This document shows positions 45,501-58,800 of a stretch of DNA of 64,000 nucleotides, piece after piece. The stretch comes from Gloeophyllum trabeum ATCC 11539. Taxonomy: Eukaryota; Basidiomycota; Agaricomycetes; Gloeophyllales; Gloeophyllaceae. The notes beneath the pieces were generated by a model. It was not told where the DNA came from. It ran no database searches and saw only the letters and a program-made list of their open reading frames with translations. The position numbers and the translations under genes are program-made. Numbering within the stretch: position 1 is the stretch's first letter; the number at the start of each line of letters is the position of its first letter. The stretch lies in assembly GCF_000344685.1 (NCBI RefSeq), contig NW_006920412.1, positions 2,584,977 to 2,648,976 on the forward strand. The letters are read 5' to 3'.

Positions 45501-48500
45501 TAGTGACTCACCGACCACGACGAAAGATGCATTGCTGTCCCCGACCACTCCTCATAAGAAATCCTCGATCATGAGCCTCGGTTCGTTGCTGAAGGGGTCG
45601 TCGTCGAAGAGGAGTCTGCAGGACAAGAGCGATCCCAAGAGTACGAAAGAGAGCTCGAGGACGTCGGACAAGGAACGAGCAAAGAAAGACGACAAAGACC
45701 GCAGTGAAAGCAGGATATCCGTATTGATGGGCAGGAAACGTGGCAAGGTGCGTCACTGCGTTGGACAGTCGTTACATAATCACTCACGCTGTTTGACAGA
45801 CTCTCTCTTCCGCCGAGCCAAAGAAAGCCAAACCTGTGGCCTTGCCTCCCATGCAGATCTCAGCTCTCCCCCCGTCGACGACGCAGCGCCTGGCGAAGCT
45901 CAATGCCGGTTCCCCGTCTTCGTCGTCGAGCTCGAGTGCCGCGAGGCCATCGCGGGCCACATCCCAGACGGTCAGCTCCATGCAGAAGCAGTCCGACGCG
46001 TCTCTTCGCAGCACTCGGAACCAGCTACCGACCATCGCGGGTTCGCCTTCCGTCGGCACGGTTAACTCACACACGTCCAAGGAGTCCAAGGATCTCCCGC
46101 CGTCGTCGTTGATGAACTCGGTATCTGGCTTGCCAAAGGAGACGCCCACGAAGATCCCCCGCATCGCTAGTCGATCATCTGCCGCTGGTTCGCCGTCTCA
46201 GAGGAATGGTAGCTCGACTGTTGCCAGTCGTCGCACAAGCATCAATGTCGCCGCAGTCGGTAGCTCTTCTGCAAATCCGTCTCCTGTTCCAGATGGGTCG
46301 ATGAACGAGTTTGGAGTTATGGACAACACTAGCGAGCTCGACGTATCGAATGTGTCCAAGTCTTCTTCCCAGATTGTTGCACCCCGAGCTTCCGTTCGTT
46401 CGTCTCCCTCCAGAGTTCCTCGGCAGTCTTCTACCATGGCCGGGCCCGGTTCATCCAGGAAACCCAACCGCGAGTCGATCTCATTCTCTGGTCTCCGGAA
46501 ATCCTCTACTGCTTCTGTTGCCTCGGTCTCTTCTGCTGCCCCAAGCGAGTCACATCATCATCGTTTCTCGGCACTATCGCCTTCAAAGGGTCTCAAGTTG
46601 CTTAGTCCGAAAATGTCGCTCCCCAGTGCAAGATCGGGTCACTCATCCAATAGTCAGAATATCCATCAGACCATTGCGTCCCCTTCGTCGAGTAGGTTGT
46701 CGTTATCGACTCCTTCGCCTGTGCCAAGTAGCGTGGATGAGGAAGAATTGGCAGGCGACGAAGAGATGATGAACTACATCAAGCGGCAACAGGCGAAGAG
46801 AGTCGCTGCTGGAGCTAGTCAGGAGGAGTTGGATGCGCTGCTCCGATTTCCGGAGCCCATTCCACCCGCGAGTCCAATGTCGCCCAATGGTGCGTATCTG
46901 ATTGTGCCTTCTGTTGCTTTTATTCAACTCTGTCTTCAGCCCTACTACGGAGCAGTCAGGCTCAGTGGCTCTCTGACTATGAGCGGAAGGAAGTCCTTGA
47001 CTATCCGAACGTCTACTACTACGGTGCTCGCAGCGACAAAAAGCCTGCAACGCCCAGTAATCCCACTAACAACTACAGTTACGACGACGACCGTGGGGAC
47101 TATCAGGTCGTCATTGGCGACCACTTAGCGTACCGCTACGAAGTCGTCGATACCTTGGGTAAGGGGTCGTTCGGTCAAGTGCTCCGCTGCCGCGATCACT
47201 GCACTGGCGAATCGGTGGCCATCAAGATCATTCGTAACAAGAAGCGTTTCCACCACCAGGCCTTGGTTGAGATCAAGATCCTAGAGAACCTGAGGAAATG
47301 GGTACGCGACCCATCCGCCCATTGTTGGAGTGCATACATGCTAATGTTTGCCTGCAGGATCAAGACGAGAAGCACCACGTGCTCAAGATGACGGAGCACT
47401 TCTATTTCCGAAATCATCTGTGCATTGCGACAGAACTCTTGAGTATCAACTTGTATGAGCTGATCAAGGCCAACGGTTTCGTGGGCTTTACGACTGCTTT
47501 GATACGACGCTTCACGAGCCAAATGCTCGCATCCCTTTCTCTGATGAGAAGCCATCGGGTGGTGCACTGTGACTTGAAGCCGGAGGTACGGGAGCGTTGG
47601 CGTCCTTTGTTGGATCTGACGTTGACCTACCTGATCTTTTTCAGAATGTCCTTCTCAAGCATCCTGCCAAGAGTGCTATCAAAGTTATTGATTTTGGGAG
47701 CAGCTGTTTTGAACACGAGAAAAGTATGCGTAAATCTCGAATTTGCCTCGTATATGCGCTCATCTCGCCCTAGTCTACACATACATCCAAAGCCGTTTCT
47801 ATCGATCACCTGAAGTCATCCTCGGCATGAACTATCATATGGCTATTGACATGTGGAGTCTGGGTTGTATCTTAGCCGAATTGTATACCGGCTTCCCGAT
47901 CTTCCCCGGCGAGAACGAGCAAGAACAGCTATCGTGTATCATGGAGGTTTTGGGAGTGCCAGATAAAGACTTCGTCAATCGCAGTTCTCGGAAGAGAATC
48001 TTTTTCGGTACGTCATGTTCGTTATCGTTTCACAGAAATATATCCTCAGCACTGTAGATGCAGATTCAACTGGTGCCCCTCGACCGGTCGTGAACTCTAA
48101 AGGCCGGCGAAGGCGCCCCGGGACGAAGACCTTACAGCAAGTTTTGCGGTGCGACGATGAACTCTTCGTCGACTTCATCAGTAAATGTTTGGTCTGGGAC
48201 CCTGAAAAGCGCATGAAACCCCAGGCTGCCTCCCGGCATCCATTCATCACGAGTGGCAAGCGGCCGAAGATCCAAAATCCTACGCCTGGAACTGCCAAGG
48301 CTCTGCTAGCTTCCGCTACCAACTTATCCAGTAGTCGAAGCAAACCAACGGACACACCCAAGAAGTCTCAAATCAGTGCCCCCACACCTCTCACTGCTCG
48401 TATCAGCCGGACGAATACCTCTATTGTTCCGAATACCCCGAGCTCCTCGAGCTCTCATGCAACGCTTGGCTCCTCTACGAGAGGCTATCGGGCATCGCAA

Positions 48501-48618
48501 TCGCACACCCTCTCTTCATACCACTCAAGTCGCTCCAACGGCTTTGCTGTAAGTGAAGAGTGATCGCGAAGACCTGGATGACTTGCTGATGCGACCTTCA
48601 CTGTAGACGACCAAATAA
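42549..48618 (+). CDS. very large DYRK-family protein kinase (Pom1/DYRK2 class)
   Basis: DYRK kinases autophosphorylate a tyrosine in the activation loop and then act on Ser/Thr; fungal Pom1 relatives act in cell polarity and size control. The start at 42549 gives [11 protein letters not shown], and a 46-bp intron joins to [15 protein letters not shown]. About 1,350 residues of Ser/Pro/Thr-rich disordered sequence follow. Then the DYRK-homology box ([14 protein letters not shown]) precedes the kinase: [67 protein letters not shown] with the Y-x-Y loop, and [13 protein letters not shown] basic insert ([10 protein letters not shown]) and a Ser-rich tail end the protein. A final intron gives the TAA at 48616; without it the stop is 48561-48563. 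Confidence 0.88.
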
Positions 48619-48981
48619 GCATCTCCTCTCAGTAACGCAATATTACCCTTCACATAGTAGATGATTCATCCATGATACCTGAAAGAGGATCAAGCTGGGC
48701 TTCACCTTCCAGACTGTCTGCTGTATTTTATCCCCTCACTCGAATGTCGTACTTTTGCTGTTGTCGATTATTTGCATTCCTCTTCTACTCTAGCATAGCT
48801 GAACTTGCAATGTGAATTGGGCGTCATCGATTCATCTGGTCATCCCGGTGTGCTGAAGCAAGGTTAGGACGAGTGCAATCCTGCTAATAGGCTGAGAATG
48901 TGTGTGTGAACACAGTTTTTGTGCATCCCCGGTCCAAGTGGAGTCATCACTTCTCATTCGCATGTCGAATTGCGAATTGCG

Positions 48982-51900
48982 ATGCGAGTCATTTTGTCCA
49001 GTCGATATAGGCTGCTGCAGTGGACGATCTGCAGCATCTTCTGTCTGTTGTCCATGGGAGCCGCGAAGCAGGCGCCACTCGCTGCAGAAAGTCGGTGGGA
49101 AGTGCATGTATCCAAACATTGGGATGTCAGTGGCCTCCCTTTTACGCTGCCCAGTACACGAGTTGGAAGTAATTCATCCATTCATTCAGGTCCTGGGGCC
49201 GTTTCCGATCCATGCACGCGAACAGCATTTCTTATCCCCTTCCTTTCCGATTGACGGTGAGCTCAGATTCTGCCGATGCTTCCTCGAAATCAATTTATAA
49301 TGCTGGTCATTAGTCTCTAAACCCATAGATTACAAGAAGACATGGCCTTCGTCTCTGGCAGATGGCGGCATGGTCAGCTGGACCACAGCAGAAGCCAGCA
49401 CGGATGGCCACTTGGAAGTCACCTTCCCTGAAATACGGTCATTATGCGCAGCCATTATCCATTAGCTTAAATACTGAAATAAGTCATGTAGATGGAATGC
49501 CCTGCGAGCTACTGAGGGATGGGCAGCCTTGCAGCACCACACAGTCCTGCGGACAACCTTGACGGTCTACCCGCCCGCGTCTGAGAGTTCTGAAACCGAA
49601 GGTCCAAAGCTGGCTATCAAATTGTTACAAGGCTCCTTCTTCACTATCCTTCCTGCTGAAGGGGAGGCAACTGCTACGCCGGAATGGCACTATGGTAATA
49701 TATACGCACTGGGGAGAGATCCTCCGCAGGTCGTTACGTTCTCGACACCTCCTTCTACAAGCAGCCCGACTACATACAACGTTTTCGTCAGTGGAGACTA
49801 TGAGGTTTGCCGTGTCCTCATGCATGCATGCCACTGCAGCTCTGATGCGCCCAGATCCGCCTGTTTGGAGATCCAGCAGCGTACCACAGCGATGTGCCAG
49901 TTCTGAGTGTGGACTTCAACATCGAAATTGACCACCCCGGCGGAGAAATTATTCGAGTGCCTTCTCAAGACATCACCTGCGACTTCGTTGACGGAATGGC
50001 TTTCGGCAGTGCTTTGGGCATTGGTTTTCGTTCCGCCTCCGATTGGTGGACCGTGAACGAGGTCCAGCTTCTGACGTCGACCGATGTAAGTTACTTGCTC
50101 CCCTCTTCAGTGCTACGTCTAACTGACCAAACCCAGGTATTGCAACTCAGTCTGGTTCATGACGTTATGCTTGCACCGACGCAGACGCGTGTTCTTCCTT
50201 TGCAGCTGCTTCAGTCTGGACCCTTCAAAGGAAGTGAGATAGGGATTACCATAAGGTTCAAGACAGGGAAAAAAACAACTACTTTGACGTTAGAAATCCC
50301 TGTGAAGCAATATCCTCTGTGGACTAGTGACAAATTTCAGCCCATCAAAGCCTCATACCTCTACATGAACTCGACGCCAACGGCTTTCCTCGTCGTCCCA
50401 CCGAAAGGACCAGAATCCGGAGACCCTCATCCTCCTATCTTAGCTCTTCGTTAGTCCCTCAGCTGATGACAATGCGGTAGTCGCTGACTTCTCCAGATGG
50501 TGCTGGCGTTGACATCTTCAAGTTCCCGTCCTGGTCGGAAGCTGTACCCCGGCAAAACAGTAGCTGGATCATACTGCCCACCGGCCGCACTTCTTGGGTA
50601 CGCTTTGTTCTATTTGGTTGCCAGAAATCTGACGATATCTTAGGGATTGGACTGGCATGGTCCCAGTGCGCAGGATGCATGGCAAAGTGTAGATGCCCTA
50701 GGTGCCATCTTGAAAGGCCACACCCCTTGGCACCTTTGGAGACTACCAGATGATGCTCGCGTGATCCTCGTCGGCCATTCCAATGGTGGGCAGGGTACAT
50801 GGTACATGGCCTCCAGATACCCGGACCGCGTCATAGCCGGTTCGTGCATATTCCATGTCTTCACTGCGTGAACAGCCATCGACGTCCGATATCATCTCCT
50901 CGTGCCAGCGGTGCCTGCTAGCGGTTACATCAAATCGCAATCATACGTGCCACTAACGCAGTCTAGGTATGTCGGGTATCGCAAGGAACGATAGAGTGGT
51001 AGCCAGACAAATGCTTACGTCTGGATGAAGGTCCGCGCATTTCATAGACCCAGCGCTCCGTGCAATTCTTGAGACATCGTTGACGCCTGACGACAATGAT
51101 CTATTCCTGTCGAACCTGGTAAACACCCCTGTCCTCGCAGTGCATGGGTACGTCTCCTCTTGCGCCTTGGTATATACTGGTATATGGATCTTTTGTCAGG
51201 GGGCTCGATGAGAATGTACCTGTGTGGCATTCAAGAGAATACATCGGCATCTTGAAATCTTGGAATCCAACAGTCAATGTCAGGTTCGTGTATCTTCAAT
51301 TACGTCGTCGTTCATGGTAATATTATTACCTGTCCTATGTTAGCTTGAAAGAAGATCCTGGAATGCCCCACTATTATCCTTCAGTTCTAGCTAGCGACCA
51401 AGTACAAGCGTTCTTGGATCATGCGACGCAGAATCACACAATATCTACGACGGAAACGTATACATTGACCGTTTCCGTCCCATCTGAATCCGGAACATTC
51501 CATGGCTGGAGCGTCGAGAGTCTGCATACACCCGGAAGGTCAGAGTGTTTGTAGATATCCTCCCTACCCAGTAAGTCACTGATAAGATCCCATGATGTAC
51601 ACCCAGGCTAGGGAGACTGGTGGTCTCCCAACGTGATAACTTCACGGAGGTCAGGACGGTCAATATCCGGACGTTCTCCATCCATAGCCGCAATCTGCCT
51701 ACTGGTGATTTGGTTATCAACGGAATTGACGTGTCGATAGCCACTTCTGCAAAGGAGGCTGGCTCTGTCCGTCTCAGATTCTCAGTTGATCGTCCGGGTC
51801 AGGTATATGTACGTCACCTCAGCCATTCGCATCTTATATCGGGTAGAGATGATCAGATTTCAGGTTGATGTTGCGAGTATAGGAGTCGATAATGTTCAGC

Positions 51901-52583
51901 CTTCCGGCCGCATGTCGACAGCTTTATCATCCAAGGGGCCTGTGCTCATTGTTATCTCCGATACTAGGGAGACCCGATCACTCTCGGTTGCCCTGCGACT
52001 TGCCCATGTCCTCAACCTGTATCATAAGCTGGACGCGGAAATCATCACTGACGATCATTTGATGCGGCTAGTACAGGAGGATCAGGTAGGAGGGGGCACC
52101 CTAGTCGTCATCGGGAACACGTCCGGTAATTTCACGACATGGTGTTTGGGTCGCGGGGAGACGCCGTTTGCTATCCAGGGTACCGCGTTGGCACTGCAAG
52201 GTCGTTCATTGGGCGGTGACTCCGTGGGTAGGTGGTCATATTGAATTACAGTATGCGTCGTCTAAAGAACAAGATGATGCCAGGTGCCATATTTCTACAC
52301 CCGCACCCGACTCGCTCGGACGATAACGTGGTCTTCATGCTCGCAGATGACCCTTTGACTCTGGAGCGCGTAGTAAAGCTGTTTCCTGTCCGGACTGGTG
52401 TCACCGTGCCAGATTGGTTGGTCATTAGCGGAAGTTCTATCGATCAACGAGGAGCCGCAGGTGTGAAGGGAGCGGGGTTCGTTTACTATTGAATGCTCGC
52501 ACTTGAATTGTTTCTGACAAGCGTCTTCCAGTCTCTGGGGTCCAGGCTGGACATGGAATGAGGGCATGTCATGGTTAGACTGA
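48982..52583 (+). CDS. secreted alpha/beta hydrolase, S9-peptidase-like
   Basis: The product of about 900 residues starts MRVILSSRYRLLQWTICSIF with a hydrophobic segment suited to a signal peptide. Conserved exons read LGPFPIHAREQHFLSPSFPI, KTWPSSLADGGMVSWTTAEA, RWNALRATEGWAALQHHTVL and a long beta-rich region. The catalytic part has VILVGHSNGGQGTWYMASRY (nucleophile Ser in G-H-S-N-G), LAVHGGLDENVPVW (candidate Asp) and KEDPGMPHYYP (candidate His), the order of prolyl-oligopeptidase-type enzymes. The C-terminal half is beta-rich and ends GWTWNEGMSWLD. At least 15 small introns join in frame. The substrate is unknown; a peptidase or esterase acting outside the cell is likely. Confidence 0.75.
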
Positions 52584-52811
52584 GCTGAAATTACCGGATG
52601 ACGATGTATTGCCTTGTGATACAGTGGGATATAAAGTACGCTTGTGGGTTATAAACAGTAGTCGTAATCAAAGTCCAGGAAAGGAACAGCCTTGAACAAT
52701 GCGGTCGTGAACTAAGATGATACAATACAGTGATGTGTGGTGCAATAAAAACCCAAAGCAAAGAGGCAGACAGATATAGAACAGATAGCAGGGACAACAG
52801 CGATCACGATT
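52584..52811. other. convergent 3' spacer
   Basis: About 230 AT-rich bp between the 3' ends of the hydrolase and NOT1. No gene was seen. Confidence 0.4.
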
Positions 52812-55800
52812 CTAGAGAACTAAAGACCTCGAAACCTGCCAAGAGCGTCAGCAATGTATGATAACGATTGGAGAGGGACGAGAACTCACGCTTTCCAGGA
52901 GGAGGGTGACCTCGGGGGTGACTCGGACAAAGTCCTCGTTCCAGAAGCCATACTTCGGATTGCTTAGAAGCTCAATGAACGTGGCGAGTGCGCCCCAAGG
53001 ATGTGGCCGATGTACGATGAAACGCTCCAAGAGAACCTTCGTCATGACCTCCCTAAAGCGCGAATCCTTGACTTCCGAGAAGAGATGGAGCAGAAGCTGG
53101 CTGAACCAATGCGTATGAGCATTAGGATATCGCAGGTGCAATACAACAGCGCCGAGGATATGGTGTTGACCTGCAAGACAGATTGAGCAAGAGAGGTGAG
53201 ATCACGCTCTGAAACATCACGTACCTTCCACGTCCAAGTTCTCCACCAAATATTGCAGGAGAACCACACCAGGGTCGCTCGGAAGAAACAAAGAGGACCC
53301 ATTTTTGGCTTTGCTCTGAGCTACGGAGGAGACCCCTATGTACATGACGACGGAGTTAATCAACGACAAGTTGTAAGCTTCTGAGGCCCCTTCAGATACA
53401 GTTGGAAGACGCAATCGTTCCTTTAGAGATGGAAGCGTCGACGGCGTCCCACGACCAAGCAAGTGTTGGTCCAGGATATCGCGGAGGTCGCCATTCTTTA
53501 AGCTCGCGGTGAAGTCTGACAGAATAGGCGGTATAGTTCGCATCTCGGGCAAAGTGTTCTTCACATCGTGCAGATGAGGGTCTGGCAGCACCAAAGAAGG
53601 CGGGAAGGCGCTGAGGATGATGTTTCGCAGTTGAATGCACCGGGGTGGTATAACATCGCAGAGGCTGAAGTAATATTCGCTGAGGAATTCTGGGAAGTCG
53701 TGCAAGAGCACGAGAAGCAGCCGCAGTGTCCCTCGATAGAAGTCTCTGGATGGCAGTCTGAAGTCCGCAGTTTTCAAGAACGGAGACAGGAACTTGAAGA
53801 GGGACAGTAAGAGTTTGTGGAAGGCGGCCCACCCCTACGCGCCAGTTCAATGTAAGAGTCACATTGGAAGCAGAATCTACGTACCTCTCGGTTCTCGTGT
53901 AACATCAATTTAGGCATGAACAACCGATGAGAAATGAGGGACATCCAGGAGAATGCGAAGCCAGGGAAATATGTGGGTTGCAAAGAACTGAACGTGTCAC
54001 TGCGAAACAATGATATGAATGGTAAGCGCAGTGACCCAAGGCAGAGTTCACAGCATACCTTATGGCAATCAACAGTTGGAAGTAAGCAGTGCCTAACTGT
54101 GCCTCGATGGTGTGGAGATCATTGATTAGGCTAGAGAAGAATCGGAAGAAGGGCTTCTGCTGGAAAGCTTCGCCTTGCTCCTCGTGCATATTCGCCAAGA
54201 CTAGGACAAAGATCGACAGGATCTTGGTAAGATAATGGACTTTGGCCTGGTCGTTATTCACCCCTGAAGCATCACCATGGTACTTGATGATATACACGAT
54301 CAGTCTTGCCATAGCATCCAGCGCTTGAAATGCGTGCGTAAAATCGCCGGTGGCGACGCATTTCATGTACATCTGCACGCTGGACTCAGCGCAGACGCGG
54401 AAGAAGAAGGACGATACATCTTCCACTTTCAGTATGCCTTGCTTAGTGAGTTGGGTGATGAAGGGAACAAACGCCTTCTCAGGGGATGGCGAGCGTTGGT
54501 AAATCGAGACCCATTGCTGGAACCAACTGAACAATTTCTCTCGCAGCTGCTCTGTCTCCGTCTTCGCCGCAGACACAGGGAAACCAAGCCCGTCGGCGGA
54601 TGTTGAGTTAGGAAGCCGAGAGATGCCTCGCAGATCATCAAGCAGTCGAGTGACCCTATGAATGGCTTAGAAGGGGAAATTATGAAGATGCAAGACACCT
54701 ACTCTTCATTAGCCTCGCCGGCCCGTGACAATTGATCCATGGCGTCGATTGTGAACGACCACTGTGTTTGAGAGCCGATAGGCGGGTCGATTGACAGGCA
54801 CTCTCGAATCAAACGGGCAGCGAAGTTCTGCAATTGGATCTTAGGGTCAACGTGCAGGTGCTTCGCTAGCTGTTCATCTTGAGTTTGGACTTGAACCAAG
54901 CCGCTGCGTAGCAAAGTGAGGGTAGCTGGTACGTTGAATTTACGCTGTATAGATTGATCTAGTCAGACGGGTATCTATTTGGAAGAGTGTGGACGTACGT
55001 CATCTTTGGCGTATATGAGCCATGTGATAGCCTCCTTCGCAACGTCCGCGAAGTTTTGACACAGTTGATCTAATAAGGCGACGTATATCTCTCGTGCTAG
55101 CTGCCACTGGGTCCTGTACAAGTATTGCACGATTTTTTGGGACACGAGGAGGGCGGTTCGTTCGGCCTCCAGTGACTCAGTGGTGACTAGGACTATCTGC
55201 CTGATGATCTGGCGCAGGTCATGATTGGGCGGTAGCGCAGCCAAAGATTGCACGGGCATCTGCGGGATGAAGGCCTCGAGCTCCTGGTTCAATAACTAGA
55301 CCGCAATTAATCGATAAGACAGCACATTAGAAATGTAGCGATACCCACAGCAAAACGTTGCATGGCCTCTCCATGTGTAAACAACCTTGCGCCGGCAAGC
55401 GGGAGATCTTGCACCGGCGTTTGAGGGTAGACCATGCTCGAGAAATCAGTCCGAGCGTACGAAACAGTAGAACCAGGTCGGCTGGCTGTGACACGTCGCC
55501 TCGCGTCCGTAGCTGACACTCGTGAGTATGCGGACATCAAACGCATGCACCATACTTACCGAAGTCCTCGTACACGAGCATTTGATTCGCTTGAACCCCA
55601 GCGGCGCGGATCCGAAGCGGGTCAGGAAGACTAGCAACGAAGCTGCTTGCACCAGCTGTCTGGTCCCAGAAGGCATGCCCGGTTCGTTGCTGTGCGATTT
55701 ATTAGTCAATGCAGATCGTGCAATGGTCACACGTAGTATAATGTACCTCCCGATGGCGCCGACGCAATTCATACGCCGTCGCGAATCCTTCGTCCACATC

Positions 55801-58800
55801 AGCCACTGCGCGGTCCATAGCAGCCTGCTCAATTGCGTGACATGCTTCGTCTAGGTTGTCCTGTACCAAGAGCATAACAACACTCTCGGTAACGAGTTGC
55901 TGTGGATAATGTCAGGCCTATGTGATACAAGCAAGTAAAACAACTGACATCACTGAAGCCTTGTTCCAGCAAGAATTGCCTGATATGCGTAGTGAGGTTA
56001 CTCTTCAACGGCTCCTTACAAGTCACAAGAGCCAAACTCCCGGCCAACTTCTGAGCCATATAATGGCCTGCCTTACGGAGCTTCTCTTCGTTGGGCTCGG
56101 TCACAAAGTCCTTCGCCACAAGCTCTCGGGTTGATATACCAGCTATGGTGACGGACCTTTCCACGACCGGCATGATAATCTGAGGAAGTGTCAGTATGAT
56201 ATGACCGCATGTGTACATAAGCAAAAAGCAAGATCCTCACCTCCCGCACCGCCCGGTCCACAGCTAACTGGACAGCACGCTTGAACACGTGGTTATGCGC
56301 AAACGGTAGCTGGGGACTGATCATCACGCGCTGCGAGAGTTGAGACAGCAAAGATTCTATGTGCGCCCCTACGACACGTTGTGCGTCTGAGGGACTAGTG
56401 GGCCCTAGACCCAAAACCTGCGCTTCGGAAACCTGCGAGGCAGGGTCATACCCCCCTATTGGGAGCGCATCGATGTCGGGTACGTAATCTGGCAGTGGGG
56501 GACCAGCCAAAGATTCGGTCAAGGGCCTGTTTCGGAGAACGCTGGTAGCTTCGATTCCGTCCAGGTCGATGTCAAGACTCTTGCACAGCATCTCAATCTC
56601 GAACTTCAGGTTCAGCTTCAACTCCGCGAAATGGTATAACTCAGCGAGGAGACTTATGATAGCCATTAGCCACGGATTTGGTGGCTTGAAAACCGTCGAC
56701 TTCGCTGCAGGTTCCAATGTCCTACACACAAATGGAATCACCACGATCAGGCGATTGTTGTCGTAGCCTTCAATAAGAAGGTCCTTGAAAGACAGATTTT
56801 TGTGCTTGATAGGCTTGTCGCGGGCTAACGTAATAGTGCCAAGCCATACCCCGACGTTCTTGAGAATCACTCGCTCGGAACTCGATTGTGCGGTCTTCTC
56901 GGAATTCAGTAGAGCTGCAGACTTGATATAGGTCTCGTGCAAGATGAACTTGGGCAGGATGGGTCCGTCCAGCATATCGAGAAATCGGAGATATAACGGG
57001 TGGTTGTTGGGTTCGGTGCTGATGCGCTGATCGACGAGGTAGTTGGCGAACCAACGAGCGTATTCATCCTTGAAGTACTCCTTCATCTCGGTGACTTTGG
57101 AGTCGAAATTGCTCGGGGCCAGATTGTTGACGATGAAAAGAATCTTGTCAGAAGTCTCCTCGGGTGGTACAATGAGCTCATCCTCGATTTTGTCGGGCTG
57201 AATGGCAGTGAAGACCGGAGCAGGTTCCACAGGGGGTAGGACACGGAAGTCAGTGCCGTTGGCCATCCCTTCCGGGGCATTCGCAATGGCCCGCTGGATG
57301 ATAGGAACCAACTCTGGCCGCGCCTCCAGTAGGTGAGGGATCTTCAGAAGCGCTTGGCAAAGCGGTTGCCACTCCGACAACCTAGATTCGAACCGCATGA
57401 GCGCCTGAATACCGAATTTGAACAGGTTCGTCTCCGGAGGGCAGTTCAAAGCATCGAGGACATAGCGAATAGCAATGCCAAGAGGGATGTAGTCGACAAG
57501 TTCGTATTGAATGATGGAGCCGAAGAGGTACCCGGTCATAGCCAGCTCCCGAGGAGGGTAGAAAGCCTGAAAGAACTTGTACTCGTCGAACAAGAAGTGC
57601 AACATGCAAGAGAAGATCTCATGATCCCTGGGATTGGACGACGCCTTGTTTCTCTGGAGCATAGCTATGACTTCATCGATAGTAATTTGTTCGTCGTACA
57701 TCTGCTTATAGATCGCGTCCACTTCGGCCTCGATTTCGGGCGAATAGGATACCACAGTGAAACCTGGCTCTGCATCCGATCCTGGGGTTAGCGGCATTAA
57801 ACGGGGATGAATCTGCAGGCAGGCGTTGCGGACTTCCAAGCAGTAGTCCACGTCGCTCTCGTGCAACATGGAAGAGCTATACGTACATGAGTTACATCTA
57901 CTACAAAGATAAAAGATCGCACCTGTTTCGCAGGACTCGCAAGAAGATGGCGATAGTCTGAGGATTGAGTGGCATCGTACGATGGTCAACCGCGGGGTCA
58001 GTGATACGGGTTGCCTTCTCGCTTTCCATTTTGATATCTAGGAACTGTATAACGGAATGCAAAAATTCCGCACCGTGAGCGGAGACGTTATCCGCGAGCC
58101 ATTTGTCAAGATTGAGATACTCTCTGCGTGAGGCAAGCGCAGCGACATCGAGAGCGAAGGTGAAAGGGCGAACTTCAAGAAGGGAGTCTAATATCTACGG
58201 GAGATGACAGATCAGGTAAGTGCAAAGAGGTTTGATATCGTTACTCACTTTGAGATCTTGGGCGACATCTAGTATTCTAGTGATGTTGAGTGGGCTCTCC
58301 TCATAGAAGTCACGGAAAGCATTAGTGAGGTAGGGGGGGTCGATTTGCCAGATCCGCATGAAGACGAGCTGGTGGTTCGGATGCCCGGCCAGGAACATGG
58401 CGAGAAGTTTCTGAGTGTACTCCAGACGGATGTCGTTCCAGGAGGTTTGCTAAAGGCAGCCGTGAGGATTCTTGTAACTTCACCCGAGTTAGGTACTTAC
58501 CGAGACTTGCAACAAGCCCATATGGACAAGCTCTGCACTGATTTTTACAGCCTTGTCCAGCATTTCACGCACGTAGTTGTGCACTTCCAGAGACTCGGAT
58601 CCGGCATGAGTCACCAGCACTTCGAACAAATCCAGGGAGTTCCAAGTCTGGCCTTGCACATTGGCTGCAAGAGATTTGATGGTAGGACTGGCGTTGGCTA
58701 CGTCATCAACGGTCACGATTCTCCTCCCAGGCAGGGAGACGAAGTTGAACGTATCGGCAGGAAGGGACAACAGAGCATCAAGGAGACGTAGCTGATACAT

